Source: Ashinkailepas kermadecensis (taxonomy: Eukaryota > Arthropoda > Thecostraca > Neolepadidae). From it: DNA of 64,000 nt. Made by a program: the position numbers and the translations under genes. The notes beneath the pieces are model-generated. The model ran no database searches. It was not told the DNA's origin and was given only the letters and a program-made list of their open reading frames with translations. Positions 23,372 through 34,563 of this stretch are shown here, one piece after another. The DNA is taken from contig JAOTOM010005130.1 in assembly GCA_034440615.1 (NCBI GenBank), positions 62,001 through 126,000 on the forward strand. The letters are read 5' to 3'. Position 1 is the first letter of the stretch. Every line of letters begins with the position of its first letter.

Positions 23372-24520
23372 TGATGAGGTCGGTGGTATTTCTGCCACCT
23401 TCATGACAATCGGGGCTGTCCTGCTGCCGGAAGCCATAGCACCTTCAAATCTCACTCATAACCTACAATAAAAAGAATGCAGAAGTGGCACCTTATGATG
23501 TCCAAAAGAAAAAAGTCATGTCAAAACAACTGCCATTGGGTGTTGGGTCTCCATTGGACAGGTATTTTTCCATGGACACATTTTTTTAAAGAGTGGAAAC
23601 TCCGTCAGCCTGGCGAAACAGCGAACAGCTGCTAAACCAACAAGCGAGGTGTTCTTGTCATGTCGTATCGTTCTTTTGGTAGTTTTTTTTGTCAGAATAG
23701 TTTCACACTGCGTGTGATGTCTCCTGGCGCTCACAATAGTGATCACATTAGTGCTCACAATAGTATTACAATAAAACGATCCCGTCACAAGTTTGCGTTC
23801 TGTCACTGCACGTCCTTCCAGGGCTGGTATAGCATTTGCTATAACAATTTTCCAACTACCACACCGTCGACGCCCACCTGCCGCCGGCGTATTTGTGCCA
23901 AGTTGCACGGTGTCACCCTTTTCCTCCCTCCGGCTGTTGTTTTTTTCGCGACTTCTGTCGGTGCGGTCGGCCAGGTCCGAACCCGCAATCTTTGAGTTAC
24001 TAGACCGGTGCCCCCCTGACTACACCACAAATACCTGGCAAATGCTAGTCAATATTAGTATGCATAAATATACCAGCATGCTATCTAGCATGCCTGGATA
24101 TTTTTTTGTTGAAGCGCCACTAGTTTGAAGCTCGTAGCAGTTCAATTTCTGTGCATTTTTATGTTGTGGCTTTTGATCATGTCGACGGATATTTTTCCTG
24201 TTCTGCCATAGCCAGGCTGGCCGCTGCGGGGCGCTGGCTACTGGTCAGGCTCGATAAAGGTGGCGCTAGTGTAGAGTTTCCGACTGCGTCCGATACGTCC
24301 GGTCCCGACTATGCCTTGCGAGTGGAATTGCGGAGCCTGGTGATCGTTTCGGCGTCTACGCAGGACATCTTGCTCCCAATTTTATGTGATCCAGCACAGC
24401 CATTCAGGAAATATCTTTATTTTTTTGTTCGAAGCATGCTCCACTGTTATGACTGCAAGAGATCAGAATGGGACTGTGGGCTGATACGACCTAACCATGC
24501 CATGGTCCTAACCATTTCTG
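23372..24520. other. Intron DNA, no gene recognised
   Basis: No recognisable coding exon, array or RNA gene was found. Confidence 0.4.
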
Positions 24521-24524
24521 ACCT

Positions 24525-24891
24525 CTGGTCTGAGCTGCAGACTCTGTCTGACCGATGGTCTGAGCTGCTGTACAGGCTCTGTCTTACCTCTGGTCTGAGC
24601 TTCTGTACAGGCTCTGTCTGACCTCTGGTCTGAGCTGCTGTACAGGCTCTGTCTTACCTCTGGTCTGAGCTTCTGTACAGGCTCTGTCTGACCTCTGGTC
24701 TGAGCTGCTGTACAGGCTCTGTCTGACCACTGGTCTGAGCTGCTGTACTGACCTCTGGTCTGAGCTGCTGTACAGGCTCTGTCTGACCTCTGGTCTGAGC
24801 TGCTGTACAGGCTCTGTCTGACCTCTGGTCTGAGCTGCTGTACAGGCTCTGTCTGACCTCTGGTCTGAGCTGCTGTACAGGCTCTGTCTGA
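24525..24891. repeat. 35-bp minisatellite, left half
   Basis: Ten or so copies of CTGGTCTGAGCTGCTGTACA plus GGCTCTGTCTGACCT. The array is interrupted by a MITE and resumes at 25389. Confidence 0.95.
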
Positions 24892-25388
24892 CAGTGATAA
24901 ATTATTCGCGAAATAGGGTGGAATATACCACTTAATGAACATGGAATAAACACTGAATCGACATCCTTCCCAAAGAAGTATCGCCATCGTGCTTCTTGGT
25001 GCGTGTTTGTGAAGTATGCATGCCTCGTTTCTAACTGTATCCCGTTCGCAAGTATCATAATTGTTCTCACCATAACGGATCTGAGATCGTGATAAAGAAC
25101 ATCCCGTAGCGCAATTTCAGGTGAAGAGATTATCTATGATGTGCTATGTTATACAATGCCAGTTTATAGCATAGGTGTTTACGTCGCTATCGTTGATATC
25201 GGTATCTCCAGATAAGGTGCCTTTCAAAACACGCAAAACGGGAACAGTCATATGTACGCAACTATCTCAAAACTGGGTTTGCAGGACTTACACGATTATA
25301 AATAACATTACTTCCATGGCGAATTCGACATCCTGCCGTACTCGTTTCGACATCTCATACCTAACGAGAAATCATTATTTTAACGCTG
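24892..25388. mobile_element. hAT-like MITE (copy 1) inserted in a minisatellite
   Basis: A 497-bp non-coding element with inverted ends CAGTGATAAATTATT (left) and CAGCGTTAAAATAAT (right, reverse complement). It is flanked by a perfect 8-bp duplication CTGTCTGA at 24884-24891 and 25389-25396. CAG-starting termini and an 8-bp duplication are typical of hAT transposons. The duplicated 8-mer is part of the 35-bp unit, so the element jumped into a pre-existing array. Internal text matches the copies at 28231 and 56337 (for example ATCGACATC.., 'ttccatggcgaatt.cgac'). Confidence 0.9.
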
Positions 25389-25725
25389 CTGTCTGACCTC
25401 TGGTCTGAGCTGCTGTACAGACTCTGTCTGACCTCTGGTCTGAGCTGCTGTACAGACTGTCTGACCTCTGGCCCGAGCTGCTGTACAGACTCTGTCTGAC
25501 TGCCATGAGCCATGAGCTGCTGTACAGACTCTGTCTGACTGCCATGAGCCATGAGCTGCTGTACAGACTCTGTCTGACTGCCATGAGCCATGAGCTGCTG
25601 TACAGGCTCTGTCTGACTCCCATGAGCCATGAGCTGCTGTACAGACTCTGCCTGACCCATTGTCTGAGCTGCTGTACAGACTGTCTGACCTCTGGTCTGA
25701 GCTGCTGTACAGGCTCTGCTTTACC
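25389..25725. repeat. 35-bp minisatellite, right half
   Basis: Continues the 24525 array. A derived variant with CCATGAGCCATGAGCTGCTG dominates at 25500-25660. Confidence 0.94.
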
Positions 25726-25729
25726 TCCG

Positions 25730-26270
25730 GATATGGTCAGCCAGAGACCAAGGACACAGTGGCCACAACGGTACATACAATTGTCACAAATGCAGTTGAA
25801 TACTATAAAAGTGTTAAAATATGATTAATTTGCCATTTTTCTGAACGGCCTCCGCAGCACAATAGCTCAGCATTTTCACAATGTATCATAGCCGTACTGG
25901 AGTATGTTACCGTGCTTGCTTTGTCCAATTTATGAAGATCGAGGTCGTTTTGCTTCTGGAATGTTTGTGTCGTTAGTTTAAAAAAAACTTTTGTCTTCGG
26001 TAACATTTATGGCATTGGTGACATTTATGTGGAGACCTTGGATCGAATATCCGGCAAATGAGGTTTTCAGTGGTTGTATTAATTGCGACATGATTCATTA
26101 ATGATGACTCATGGTGCATGCTGTTCGCGCGACACAATATGTGTGCACGGCTTAGAGCTGTTTCTTCCGGGCATGGAGTTGTGATGTTCATAATTGCTGG
26201 TTTTGTATTGAAAAAAACACCATTCGTGCAGGACCCATAGCTGAATACTCGACACATATCCTGACATTCA
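25730..26270. other. Intron DNA, nothing recognised
   Basis: No gene or array was recognised. Confidence 0.4.
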
Positions 26271-26274
26271 GTCA

Positions 26275-26565
26275 GTGCTGCGACACGAGGGGGCCCGCTG
26301 CGACAGTGATGCGACACTATCGACCCTGCTGCGACAGTCATGCGACACTAGTGACCCTACTGCGACAGTGCTGCGCCACTAGTGCCCATGCTGCGACAGT
26401 GCTGCGCCACTAGTGACACTACTGCGTCAGTCATGCGGCACTAGTGACCATGCTGCGACAGTCATCCGACACTAGTGACCATGCTGCGACAGTCATGCGA
26501 CACTGGTGACCCTGCTACGACAGTCATGCGATATTGGTGACCATGCTGCGACATTAGCGGCCGTG
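26275..26565. repeat. Minisatellite, about 29-31 bp unit
   Basis: About nine copies of TGCTGCGACAGTCATGCGAC plus ACTAGTGACC, with substitutions and length variation. Confidence 0.88.
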
Positions 26566-27509
26566 GTGCGACAGTGCCGCGACACGGACAGCACCACTAT
26601 GACAGTTCTGCAGCAGGTGCGACACGAACCACTGTACCAGTGCGGAGATACCGACACCTCTCAGATAGCGTCTTCGGCTGTGGGATGGCGCCCTGCTCAT
26701 CATGTGTGGCTATCCGCCGCAGCCGTCGCTACATCTGCGCTAACGCCTCCTTCGCGTGGTTTGGCCCTTCGAAAATTGCGTTTAGCTTCGCACCGTTGGT
26801 TGCCATCAGCAATGAATAGTGCGCGTGACAAATCTACCCACCCGCTGCACGAGCGTGAAGAAATGGTCTGGGGCACCTCCGGCTTGAGGAGTGTGCAGGC
26901 GATTACGGCTGTCATGGCGTCAATATTAACTCACCCAGGTCGAGGTCGCGCTACTCTAGGTGGGTGTGACGATGAAAGGAACTTGGTGATGGATGGTGTG
27001 GCGACGAGGGGAACTTGGCGATGAATGGTGTGGCGACATCAACTCTCCGAGCACATTCTCTGACTTTACGCGTGCGTACCTTGTCTGCAAATGGAGCCAG
27101 TGAAGTGAAGTTCAAGTAATTATATGTGGTACTGATGAGGGCTTAAGTAGATTTTTGGCAATGCAAAAACTATTTTGCGTACTGGATGACCTTGTGCTTT
27201 TGCGCAGTCGATGTGCTTGATTGTTCATATACCAAAATGTAGATGCCAATATACATACCAAATGTATATACCAAATGCATATACCAAATGGATATACCAA
27301 CTGTATATACCAAATATATACACCAAAATACATGATTTACAGTTTAATCATGGTAAACCCGAGGAAAGTTCAGGTATTGAAGCATCCTCGAACATGTACA
27401 GAAATGTACTCGCTTCGTACGTAAAACATCCTTGCTTATAATGCGTAGCAATAGTCCTCTCTTCCTCGTATCCGTCCGACTCGCCGTGCTGTCCTGCTGC
27501 CTAATCATG
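26566..27509. other. Intron DNA, nothing coding recognised
   Basis: Open frames on both strands have no recognisable domain. A short ATATACCAAATG repeat (about seven imperfect 12- to 14-mers) sits at 27236-27330. Confidence 0.4.
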
Positions 27510-27795
27510 TGCTCCTCGCCCCCTGGTGGTCCACACCGTCCCGCTGGCGTCCCCCTGCTGCCTGACCCCGTGCTCCTCGCCCCCTGGTGGGCCACACCGT
27601 TCCGCTGGCGTCCCCGGCTGCCTGACCCCGTGCTCCTCGCCCCCTGGTGGGCCACACCGTTCCGCTGGCGTCCCCGGCTGCCTGACCCCGTGCTCCTCGC
27701 CCCCTGGTGGGCCACACCGTCCCGCTGCGTCCCCCTGCTGCCTGACCCCGTGCTCCTCGCCCCCTGGTGGGCCACACCGTCTCGCTGGCGTCCCC
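27510..27795. repeat. Minisatellite, 60-bp unit
   Basis: Nearly five copies containing GTGCTCCTCGCCCCCTGGTG and GCCACACCGT.CCGCTGGCGT. 60 is a multiple of three, so frames stay open on both strands. Confidence 0.92.
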
Positions 27796-28230
27796 CGGCT
27801 GTCCGGGGCCGCCACTAACGAGGGACCGGCTTCCGCCGCCATTAGCCTGTGCCGAGGCTGGCCGTGGTCAGCGACTGTGGCGGCGGACCGTCACGGACAG
27901 CGACGCTGGCGCCGCCGCCGGCAGACGGAGCAACTACACGTTAGGCCGCTGGTGCGGACGACGTCCAGGCCGAGGATGCCTCATGCCGTGGTCGAACGCG
28001 AGGGGCAGGTGCCCTCGCTAACCTGGAACGGGAAGGAGATTGCCCGCGGTATTGGTCGAGGCTGGCATCGGCTGTACGTCAAAGGGGTACAGCCGACCCG
28101 TCATCCATCGGACCCCCTAAAAGACTGGCGCCGCTATATCATCGTGGCAGTCGACTACGTCGTCTAATTGATTTAGGGTGTTGAGCTTTTATATACATAC
28201 TGTATATGGCACCTGGGAACCCATCACGTG
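27796..28230. other. GC-rich intron DNA, unrecognised
   Basis: A plus-strand frame ends at 28167 (SLTWNGKEIARGIGRGWHRL) after running out of the 60-bp array. I do not recognise a family, and it has no independent start. It may be transposon debris. Confidence 0.3.
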
Positions 28231-28251
28231 CAGTTATAAATTATTATGCAT

Positions 28252-28319
<68 letters not shown>

Positions 28320-28647
28320 GTTGTAAATAATACGAAGCAGTGTATAACATACTACTTCCTGAACACTGCATCAACCTCCGTTCCAAATAAATATCGACAT
28401 TGTGCTTCCTAATGAATGCTTGTGGAGTCTTCATGCCTCGTTTCGAATAGTAGTTCGATAGAAGTATCATGTATGTGCCCACCATTTCGGATGTGATGCA
28501 CCAATATATCTATATCACTATATAATGCACTAATATATATCTATATCACAATATAATGCACTAATATATCTATATCACAATATAATGCACTAATATATCT
28601 ATATCACTATATAATGCACTAATATATCTACATCACTATATAATGCA

Positions 28648-28723
<76 letters not shown>

Positions 28724-28772
28724 TATATCACTATGTAATGCACTAATATATCTATATCACTATATAATGCAC

Positions 28773-28859
<87 letters not shown>

Positions 28860-29127
28860 TATATATATACATATATATATATATCATTATATAATGCACT
28901 AATATATCTATATCACTATATAATGCACTAATATACCTATACCACTATGTAATGCACTAATATATCTATATCACTATATAATGCACTAATATATATATAT
29001 CACTATACAATGCACTAATATATCTATATCACAATATAATGCACTAATATATCTATATCACTATATAATGCACTAATATACCTATACCACTATGTAATGC
29101 ACTAATATATCTATATCACTATATAAT

Positions 29128-29196
<69 letters not shown>

Positions 29197-29355
29197 ATAT
29201 CACTATAATGTACTAATATATCTATATCACAATATAATGCACTAATATATCTATATCACTATATAATGCACTAATATATCTATATCACTATATAATGCAC
29301 TAATATATCTATATCACTGTAATGCACTAATATATCTATATCAATATATAATGCA

Positions 29356-29397
<42 letters not shown>

Positions 29398-29705
29398 TAT
29401 ATAATGCACTAATATATCTTGAGCACAGTTCCAGGTAAATGAATTACGCATGACGTGGTCTATTATGCAATGCCAGCCTATACGTAGAGTATTTGTATCG
29501 TTATCTTTCAAATAGGTATCACTAAGCTAGGCATTCCAAACAATCGAAAATAGGCACACTATAAGTACGCTGTCAGATCAAAATTTGAGTGAAGGCTCTT
29601 AAAATCAGGCATTTTAAGCGACATCGTTTCCATGGCGAATTTCGACGTTCTACTGTATTTGTTTTGACATCTCACTCCCAACTGAAAGCTGTTTATTTGA
29701 CACTG
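28231..29705. mobile_element. hAT-like MITE (copy 2) swollen by TA satellites
   Basis: Ends are CAGTTATAAATTATT (28231) and, reverse-complemented, CAGTGTCAAATAAAC (to 29705). They match the ends of copy 1. Flanking 8-mers ATCACGTG and AATACGCG agree at 5 of 8 positions, a possible decayed duplication. Between stretches that align with copy 1 (28355-28500 and 29415-29705) lie (TA)n runs and a roughly 28-bp satellite based on TATATAATGCACTAATATAT and CTATATCAC. They add about 1 kb. Confidence 0.82.
28498..29420. repeat. TA microsatellites and 28-bp AT-rich satellite inside MITE copy 2
   Basis: Repeating TATATAATGCAC, TAATATATCTATATCAC units alternate with pure TA runs at about 28651-28720, 28776-28855, 29132-29185 and 29360-29392. 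A further pure TA run lies at 28255-28316. Confidence 0.95.
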
Positions 29706-29911
29706 AATACGCGTCTCTGCGCGGCGGGCTCATCTCATCTCTGTGATCATCTGCACTGCCGGTTCGAAGCCGCAGTACGACTCGTGCGTTTGGCGCGTGT
29801 ATGCCGGCGCGTCGTGTTTGGTGCGTCGTGCAGGGATGGACGCTAGCCGATACACTGTTCTCTGATGTCGCCTCCGGGCAGGGTGACCGGACGGCTCGGT
29901 ACGTTCCGATC

Positions 29912-30160
29912 CAGTTCTGTCCCATGGAGTTCTGTCCCATGGAGTTCTGTCCCATCGAGTTCTGTCCCATCCAGTTCTGTCCCATCGAGCTCTGTCCCAT
30001 CCAATTCTGTCCCATCGAGCTCTGTCCCATCCAGTTCTGTCCCATCGAGCTCTGTCCCATCCAGTTCTGTCCCATCCAGTTCTGTACCATCCAGTTCTGT
30101 CCCATCGAGCTCTGTCCCATCCAATTATGTCCCATCGAGTTCTGTCCCATCGACTTCCGG
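29912..30160. repeat. Minisatellite, 15-bp unit
   Basis: About sixteen copies of GTTCTGTCCCATCGA, alternating with GCTC and CCA variants. Its 15-bp period gives five-residue repeats in every open frame; there is no sign of a real gene. Confidence 0.95.
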
Positions 30161-30767
30161 TCGGGTTTGTGTTGGCTCCTCTGGTCTGTTATGAGCCGTG
30201 TGACCTTGATGGAACAAAGCACCAACACCCGAGAGTCCTCCGCCTGTGTGTGCGAGATAAGCGGCAGTCTGCGTTGTCGATAGGTCGCCTTGTAGATGAA
30301 TTGCAGACACTTCGTGGGCGCTGCACATCATCAGTGCCCGACGCACCTGGGAACCCGATTAGCTCACGGGGATGGTAGCCACCGTCCCTCGTCTGTCCAG
30401 TCCGTACCCGGGCCGGTCCATACCATCGGCTCCCAGTCGGATGGTACAATGTGCCACTTGTATGCGGTGTGTGGCTACGATGGTGGGCAGGTGAGCCGTG
30501 TGAGTTCCCGGCCCGATGGTGCAGTATGGCGGGCAGGCGAAGCTGTGCGGCGGCGGTGTTGAGACGTCATCCTGTCATCGTGTCAGTGATTAATGTCAAT
30601 GCATTCCGCCTGAGTCTCCTGTGGTCCTCGTGTTTGCTGGGCGTATCCGAGGCGTGCAGATCGCAACAACGTGCTGCACGGGGTTTATTGTTTACCGTGC
30701 GGTTTTATATTAGAACATTCGTGGGGCCACCTTTGACCTTCTCCAATGTCATTCTGCTCCTCGCTGC
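30161..30767. other. Intron DNA, nothing recognised
   Basis: Several short frames, none with a recognisable domain. Confidence 0.4.
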
Positions 30768-30850
30768 GGCCAAAACGGCGCGAAGCCGCGGCCAAAACGG
30801 CGCGAAGCCGCGGCCAAAACGGCGCGAAGCCGCGACCAAACGGCGCGAAG
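30768..30850. repeat. Minisatellite, 22-bp unit
   Basis: Almost four copies of GCCAAAACGGCGCGAAGCCG plus CG. Confidence 0.92.
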
Positions 30851-31203
30851 AGCCGAGTTGTCGTCACAACAAAGACGCCGCACAGGTCGACTTGTGCTGT
30901 ATTTCGTGACTGTCAGCGGCACGTGGCGCTCAGCAGGCGTCGCTTCACACGTTAGCCGCCCAGTCGTGTGGACCATGCTGATCTGTCGCACGCGAGGTGC
31001 TGGTGCCGAGTTGGAGCGGTTCGTAGCCGGCGTCACAATTGTCGCGTGGGAACACAACGTGCAGCAGCCGGCGAGAGGAGGGCATGGCAGGAGCGCCGGG
31101 TCTCTGGGTCTGAAGACGCGTGACGTGATGTCGCGCGTGTGACGACACATATTACTGCTCCAGTGACACGTGTGAAGCATAGGGTCGGGTGCGACTATGG
31201 CGA

Positions 31204-31238
31204 AGCTCGTCAGCTCAGTCCTGCTGAGCTGACGAGCG
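31204..31238. repeat. Perfect hairpin, 14-bp arms
   Basis: GCTCGTCAGCTCAG and CTGAGCTGACGAGC flank a five-base spacer TCCTG. Further CAGCTCGT repeats follow at once (31239-31265). Confidence 0.85.
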
Positions 31239-31269
31239 TCAGCTCGTCAGCTCGTCAGCTCGTCAGATG

Positions 31270-31802
31270 AGCAACATACCTCGTCATGAGCAACATACCT
31301 CTGATCAGATCACGAGCGGGCTCTCGGAGAGGATAGTCAGGTCGGATCATGAAGTGCAGGTGCTATCTAGAGGGTGCTGCTTTCCAGGCTGTGGGTGTTA
31401 GTGGTGTAGAAACTGGGCAGATGACAGCTGTCGCCTTCAACCCTCCCCAATTTTAGATGACATCTAGCATCAATGTTGTGAACTTTGCACGGAAAGAAAA
31501 CGGACATTTCCCGCATCCCTTAGCGGTCAGCTAGTTTCAACACCCTGATGACATTATTCGGCTCTGAGAATAGGGCAACGCCTGTGCAGGAACTGCAGCG
31601 TCTCCTCGGCTCTCCCGCCTCTTGGCGACTTCTTTGGTCCGCTAAGCAGGGTTGAGGTGCTTGATGAAGCACCTCAAGCTAATTGTGGAAGCAAAACTGC
31701 TGTCGTTGGTGGCTGCGATAGCAAACACGATGCCGTTGTGGAACAACATCTAGAAAGCGGTATTCCGGAGGACACCGGTTTGTTGTATTGTCTTACCACA
31801 CA
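31270..31802. other. Intron DNA, nothing recognised
   Basis: No gene or array was recognised. Confidence 0.4.
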
Positions 31803-31930
31803 CACATCAGGCACGTGTTCTGGGGATGTGTCGTATTGTCTTATCACACACTCACATCAGGCACGTGTTCTTGGGATGTGTCGTATTGTCTTATCACACA
31901 CTCACATCAGGCACGTGTTCTTGGGATGTT
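31803..31930. repeat. 50-bp tandem repeat, about 2.7 copies
   Basis: CACATCAGGCACGTGTTCT recurs with a 50-bp period at 31803, 31853 and 31903. Confidence 0.9.
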
Positions 31931-32316
31931 CTGATGCGTATGTGCAAAATTAATACTGAAAAGAAGGTTTAACGAATATCTGACGTGTACGCGATGTCGG
32001 TTAAAGTGATGCTGCCAAGTGTGCTCTTCTCTTCGGATATAGTACCAGTTCTAATATGCGTGCCATTTTAATTGAGGTCCTGGCTTATTTTGTTGGTCCA
32101 CATCATCCCCAGCCTCAGCATGCCATTGGGTGTTCACGTAGTCCAATCAGATGCTGGCCGAGGATGACCTTTAGACCCTGACCTTCCTCCGCGGCTCCCG
32201 ATTCGTTTCCTGCAAGTCCTTTCAGGTTAATCGAGAAGCTGTTGCTTTCCGCACGCTAACGTCTTTCAGATTCGAGCGCCTCCGCAACGCCACTTCGTTC
32301 GTCTTGTCTACTGATC
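31931..32316. other. Region 3' of the nested gene
   Basis: No gene was recognised. It would hold the 3' UTR of the minus-strand gene. No clear poly(A) signal position could be decided. Confidence 0.35.
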
Positions 32317-34563
32317 TTAATCACGCCGGGTACCCGGCTCGTGTTGGATCTCGCCCTCGCCGCTGCCCTCCCGGTTCAAACCTTCGCCGATGTTACGCGT
32401 TCCTTCGGACTTGGTCGACATCGCGAACACGTTGTCGCCGTCTTCAGCATCGTCGGCGTCCACCGCGTCCACCGCGTTGACCCAGTCGCCTTCGCCGGCA
32501 GATTTATTGTCGGTATGTGGCGCCGCCACTGCGCCGCCAGCCGCCGCCACCTTGTCGGCGGTCGCCATCTTGTCTTTGGTTGCCATGGTGAGTTGGGCGT
32601 TCGCGTCCGGCTCCAGGCCTCCGAACACGTCCACTTCGATTGCGTTGTCGGCGGCGTCGACTTGACCGCCATGCCCAAGCGTGCGCCTGGAGGTCACGAG
32701 TTCTTCTCTGTTCGGGGTATCGCCCATCGCCGCTCCCTCAAGATCTTCACCGAGATCATAGTCGTCCTCTGCATGGAGGCCTTCGCGTTCAGTGTCGGTG
32801 ATCGGACGGATCTGCTCAGTGTCCCGAGATGTGGTGACGGTGGACTCTTCCTCGCCTGTGGTGGATTGCATGACTACTTGCTGTTTAAACCTGTCCGGTT
32901 CGTCTCCGTCCTCGAATCTGTCCTCCCTGTCCTTCGTTGTGTCCTCTTTATCTCTGTCCATGTCTTCCCTGTTCGCTGTAACCTCGGTCGTGTCTTCTTT
33001 GTCCTCGGCTGTGTCCTCTTCATCTCTGTCCATGTATTCCCCGTTCCCTGTGTCCTTGGTCGTGTCTTCACTGTCTTCTCTGTCCCTTACCGGCCTCGAC
33101 TCCCCCCGATGCTCGGCGCTGGGTGCCTCCTCCCTCCTCACGCACTCGCCTCCCTCCCGGACGTGACCGGGCCTGCTGCACACGACGCTGCGGCACGTCC
33201 TCGAGAACGGGTCCCAGACCTGCTGGCGCGCGCACCGCTCGTCACCGCCGACGGCCAGCTGCAGACGCACGCGCAGTCCGCCGGCGCCGGCCGGTCCCTC
33301 CGCCGACCGGCACGGCGGCGAGCAAGCGACCGTGCGGCCCGAGCCACCGGCGCACAGCAGGCAGTACACGTTGCGGAAGGGCCGGCTGTCGCCGTAGACG
33401 ACGGCCGTGTGGTTGCGGCACGGCTCGGCCAGCGGCGAGTCGGCCGCGCAGCGCGACTCGGCCGCGCGGCAGCGGCGCGGCTCCGCCCGGGCGGCCGGCC
33501 GCGCCGCCAGCCTGCACGGCGTGACCCGACCTCGGGTCAGCGTCAGGCCCCAGCGGCCGTCAGGCAGTCGGCGCAGCCCGTCGGCCACCTGGTGGGCGTC
33601 GGGCGCCGGCGCGCCGCGGAAGCCGCCGCAGCGCACGGCCACCTGCCACAGGTGCAGCCGCGCCGTGTCGTTGTGGCACATGGCGCAGTAGACGTTGCTG
33701 TAGGTGATGTTGGACGCGCCGCTCGTGACGGGCAGCGCCGACAGCGGGTCCCGCGCGGCCGGCGGCGGCTGCTCGCAGCGCACCTTGTTGTCGTAGCCGT
33801 CGAACTCGGCCGGGCAGGCGGCGCGCATGTAGTACTGCTCCGCGTCGTCGTCGTCGTCGTCGGCGTCGACGCGGGCTTCCAGGGACGGCACGGAGCGGCA
33901 CGCGAAGCCGGCGTCCGCCTGGCCGGCGGCGCCGTCGCCGGCGAGCGAGCCGAGCCTCTCCCCGGCGAGCCGCGACTCGTCTGCGGCCGGCTCGTCCGGC
34001 TCGGCGTCGCGGCAGCAGTCGCCGTACCGGTGGCAGGCGGCGTCGCACAGACAGCCGCGCTGCCGCCACGAGCCGCTGGCGCGCGTGTCGCGTCGCTCCC
34101 ACACCTCGGCCGAGCACGAGTGCCGGTCGGGGCAGACGAACAGCTCCGGCGGCGGCCCGGCGTGCGGCGCGCGCTGCGTCGTCGGCGGCAGCTCCGCCTC
34201 GTCGCCCGAGAGGTACAGCACGGCCGGCGAGTCGTGCGGTGTCGGTCGACCCGCCGACTCGCCTCGCTTCGACTCGAAGTCGACCGGCTGGTGGGGGCGG
34301 AACGGCCGCCGCTGCGGCCCGTACCGGCGCCGCGGCACGTACGGGTACCAGCGGAACGGCATCATCGGCCGGTGCAGGTACTGGTAGGTAGCGCTGTTGT
34401 CTGCCGGCGCCGCCGAGTAGTCCTCCACGCTCAGCACGATGTCGAAGGCGGAGGCGGAGGGCGCACGGTCGAAGGCGGAGGTGGGGGGTGCGCGGTCGAA
34501 CACGCGGTGCGCGGAGCCGGCCACCGCCGTCGCCGTCGCCATGACGACCACCAGGAGCTGCAT
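32317..34563 (-). CDS. Nested cysteine-rich protein with somatomedin-B-like module
   Basis: Single open frame of 748 codons lying antisense in RetSat intron 2. The ATG at 34563 starts a signal peptide (about residues 1-19, MQLLVVVMATATAVAGSAH). A Cys cluster at 144-184 ends CLCDAACHRYGDCC, a somatomedin-B-like pattern. Two similar modules follow, each with an N-V-Y-C-x-x-C core (NVYCAMC at 290-296 and NVYCLLC at 398-404; the first has LWQVAVRC downstream). A closing CRSVVCSRPGHVREGGEC lies at about 457-474. This layout resembles ectodomains of arthropod Methuselah-like/adhesion GPCRs, but no seven-helix region follows. Residues 480-748 form an acidic, low-complexity tail with DRxEDTT repeats. 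A GTGAGG donor after Cys474 (33141-33136) could splice the tail away to an exon I did not find. The protein is presumably extracellular; function unknown. Confidence 0.68.
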   Translation of the reverse strand: MQLLVVVMATATAVAGSAHRVFDRAPPTSAFDRAPSASAFDIVLSVEDYSAAPADNSATYQYLHRPMMPFRWYPYVPRRRYGPQRRPFRPHQPVDFESKRGESAGRPTPHDSPAVLYLSGDEAELPPTTQRAPHAGPPPELFVCPDRHSCSAEVWERRDTRASGSWRQRGCLCDAACHRYGDCCRDAEPDEPAADESRLAGERLGSLAGDGAAGQADAGFACRSVPSLEARVDADDDDDDAEQYYMRAACPAEFDGYDNKVRCEQPPPAARDPLSALPVTSGASNITYSNVYCAMCHNDTARLHLWQVAVRCGGFRGAPAPDAHQVADGLRRLPDGRWGLTLTRGRVTPCRLAARPAARAEPRRCRAAESRCAADSPLAEPCRNHTAVVYGDSRPFRNVYCLLCAGGSGRTVACSPPCRSAEGPAGAGGLRVRLQLAVGGDERCARQQVWDPFSRTCRSVVCSRPGHVREGGECVRREEAPSAEHRGESRPVRDREDSEDTTKDTGNGEYMDRDEEDTAEDKEDTTEVTANREDMDRDKEDTTKDREDRFEDGDEPDRFKQQVVMQSTTGEEESTVTTSRDTEQIRPITDTEREGLHAEDDYDLGEDLEGAAMGDTPNREELVTSRRTLGHGGQVDAADNAIEVDVFGGLEPDANAQLTMATKDKMATADKVAAAGGAVAAPHTDNKSAGEGDWVNAVDAVDADDAEDGDNVFAMSTKSEGTRNIGEGLNREGSGEGEIQHEPGTRRD

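Noticed and set aside
27526..28167. 213-codon plus frame next to the 60-bp array
   Set aside because: Most of it is array; the remainder has no recognisable family or start.
28234..28899. IYIYIY-rich frames
   Set aside because: TA dinucleotide runs inside a MITE.
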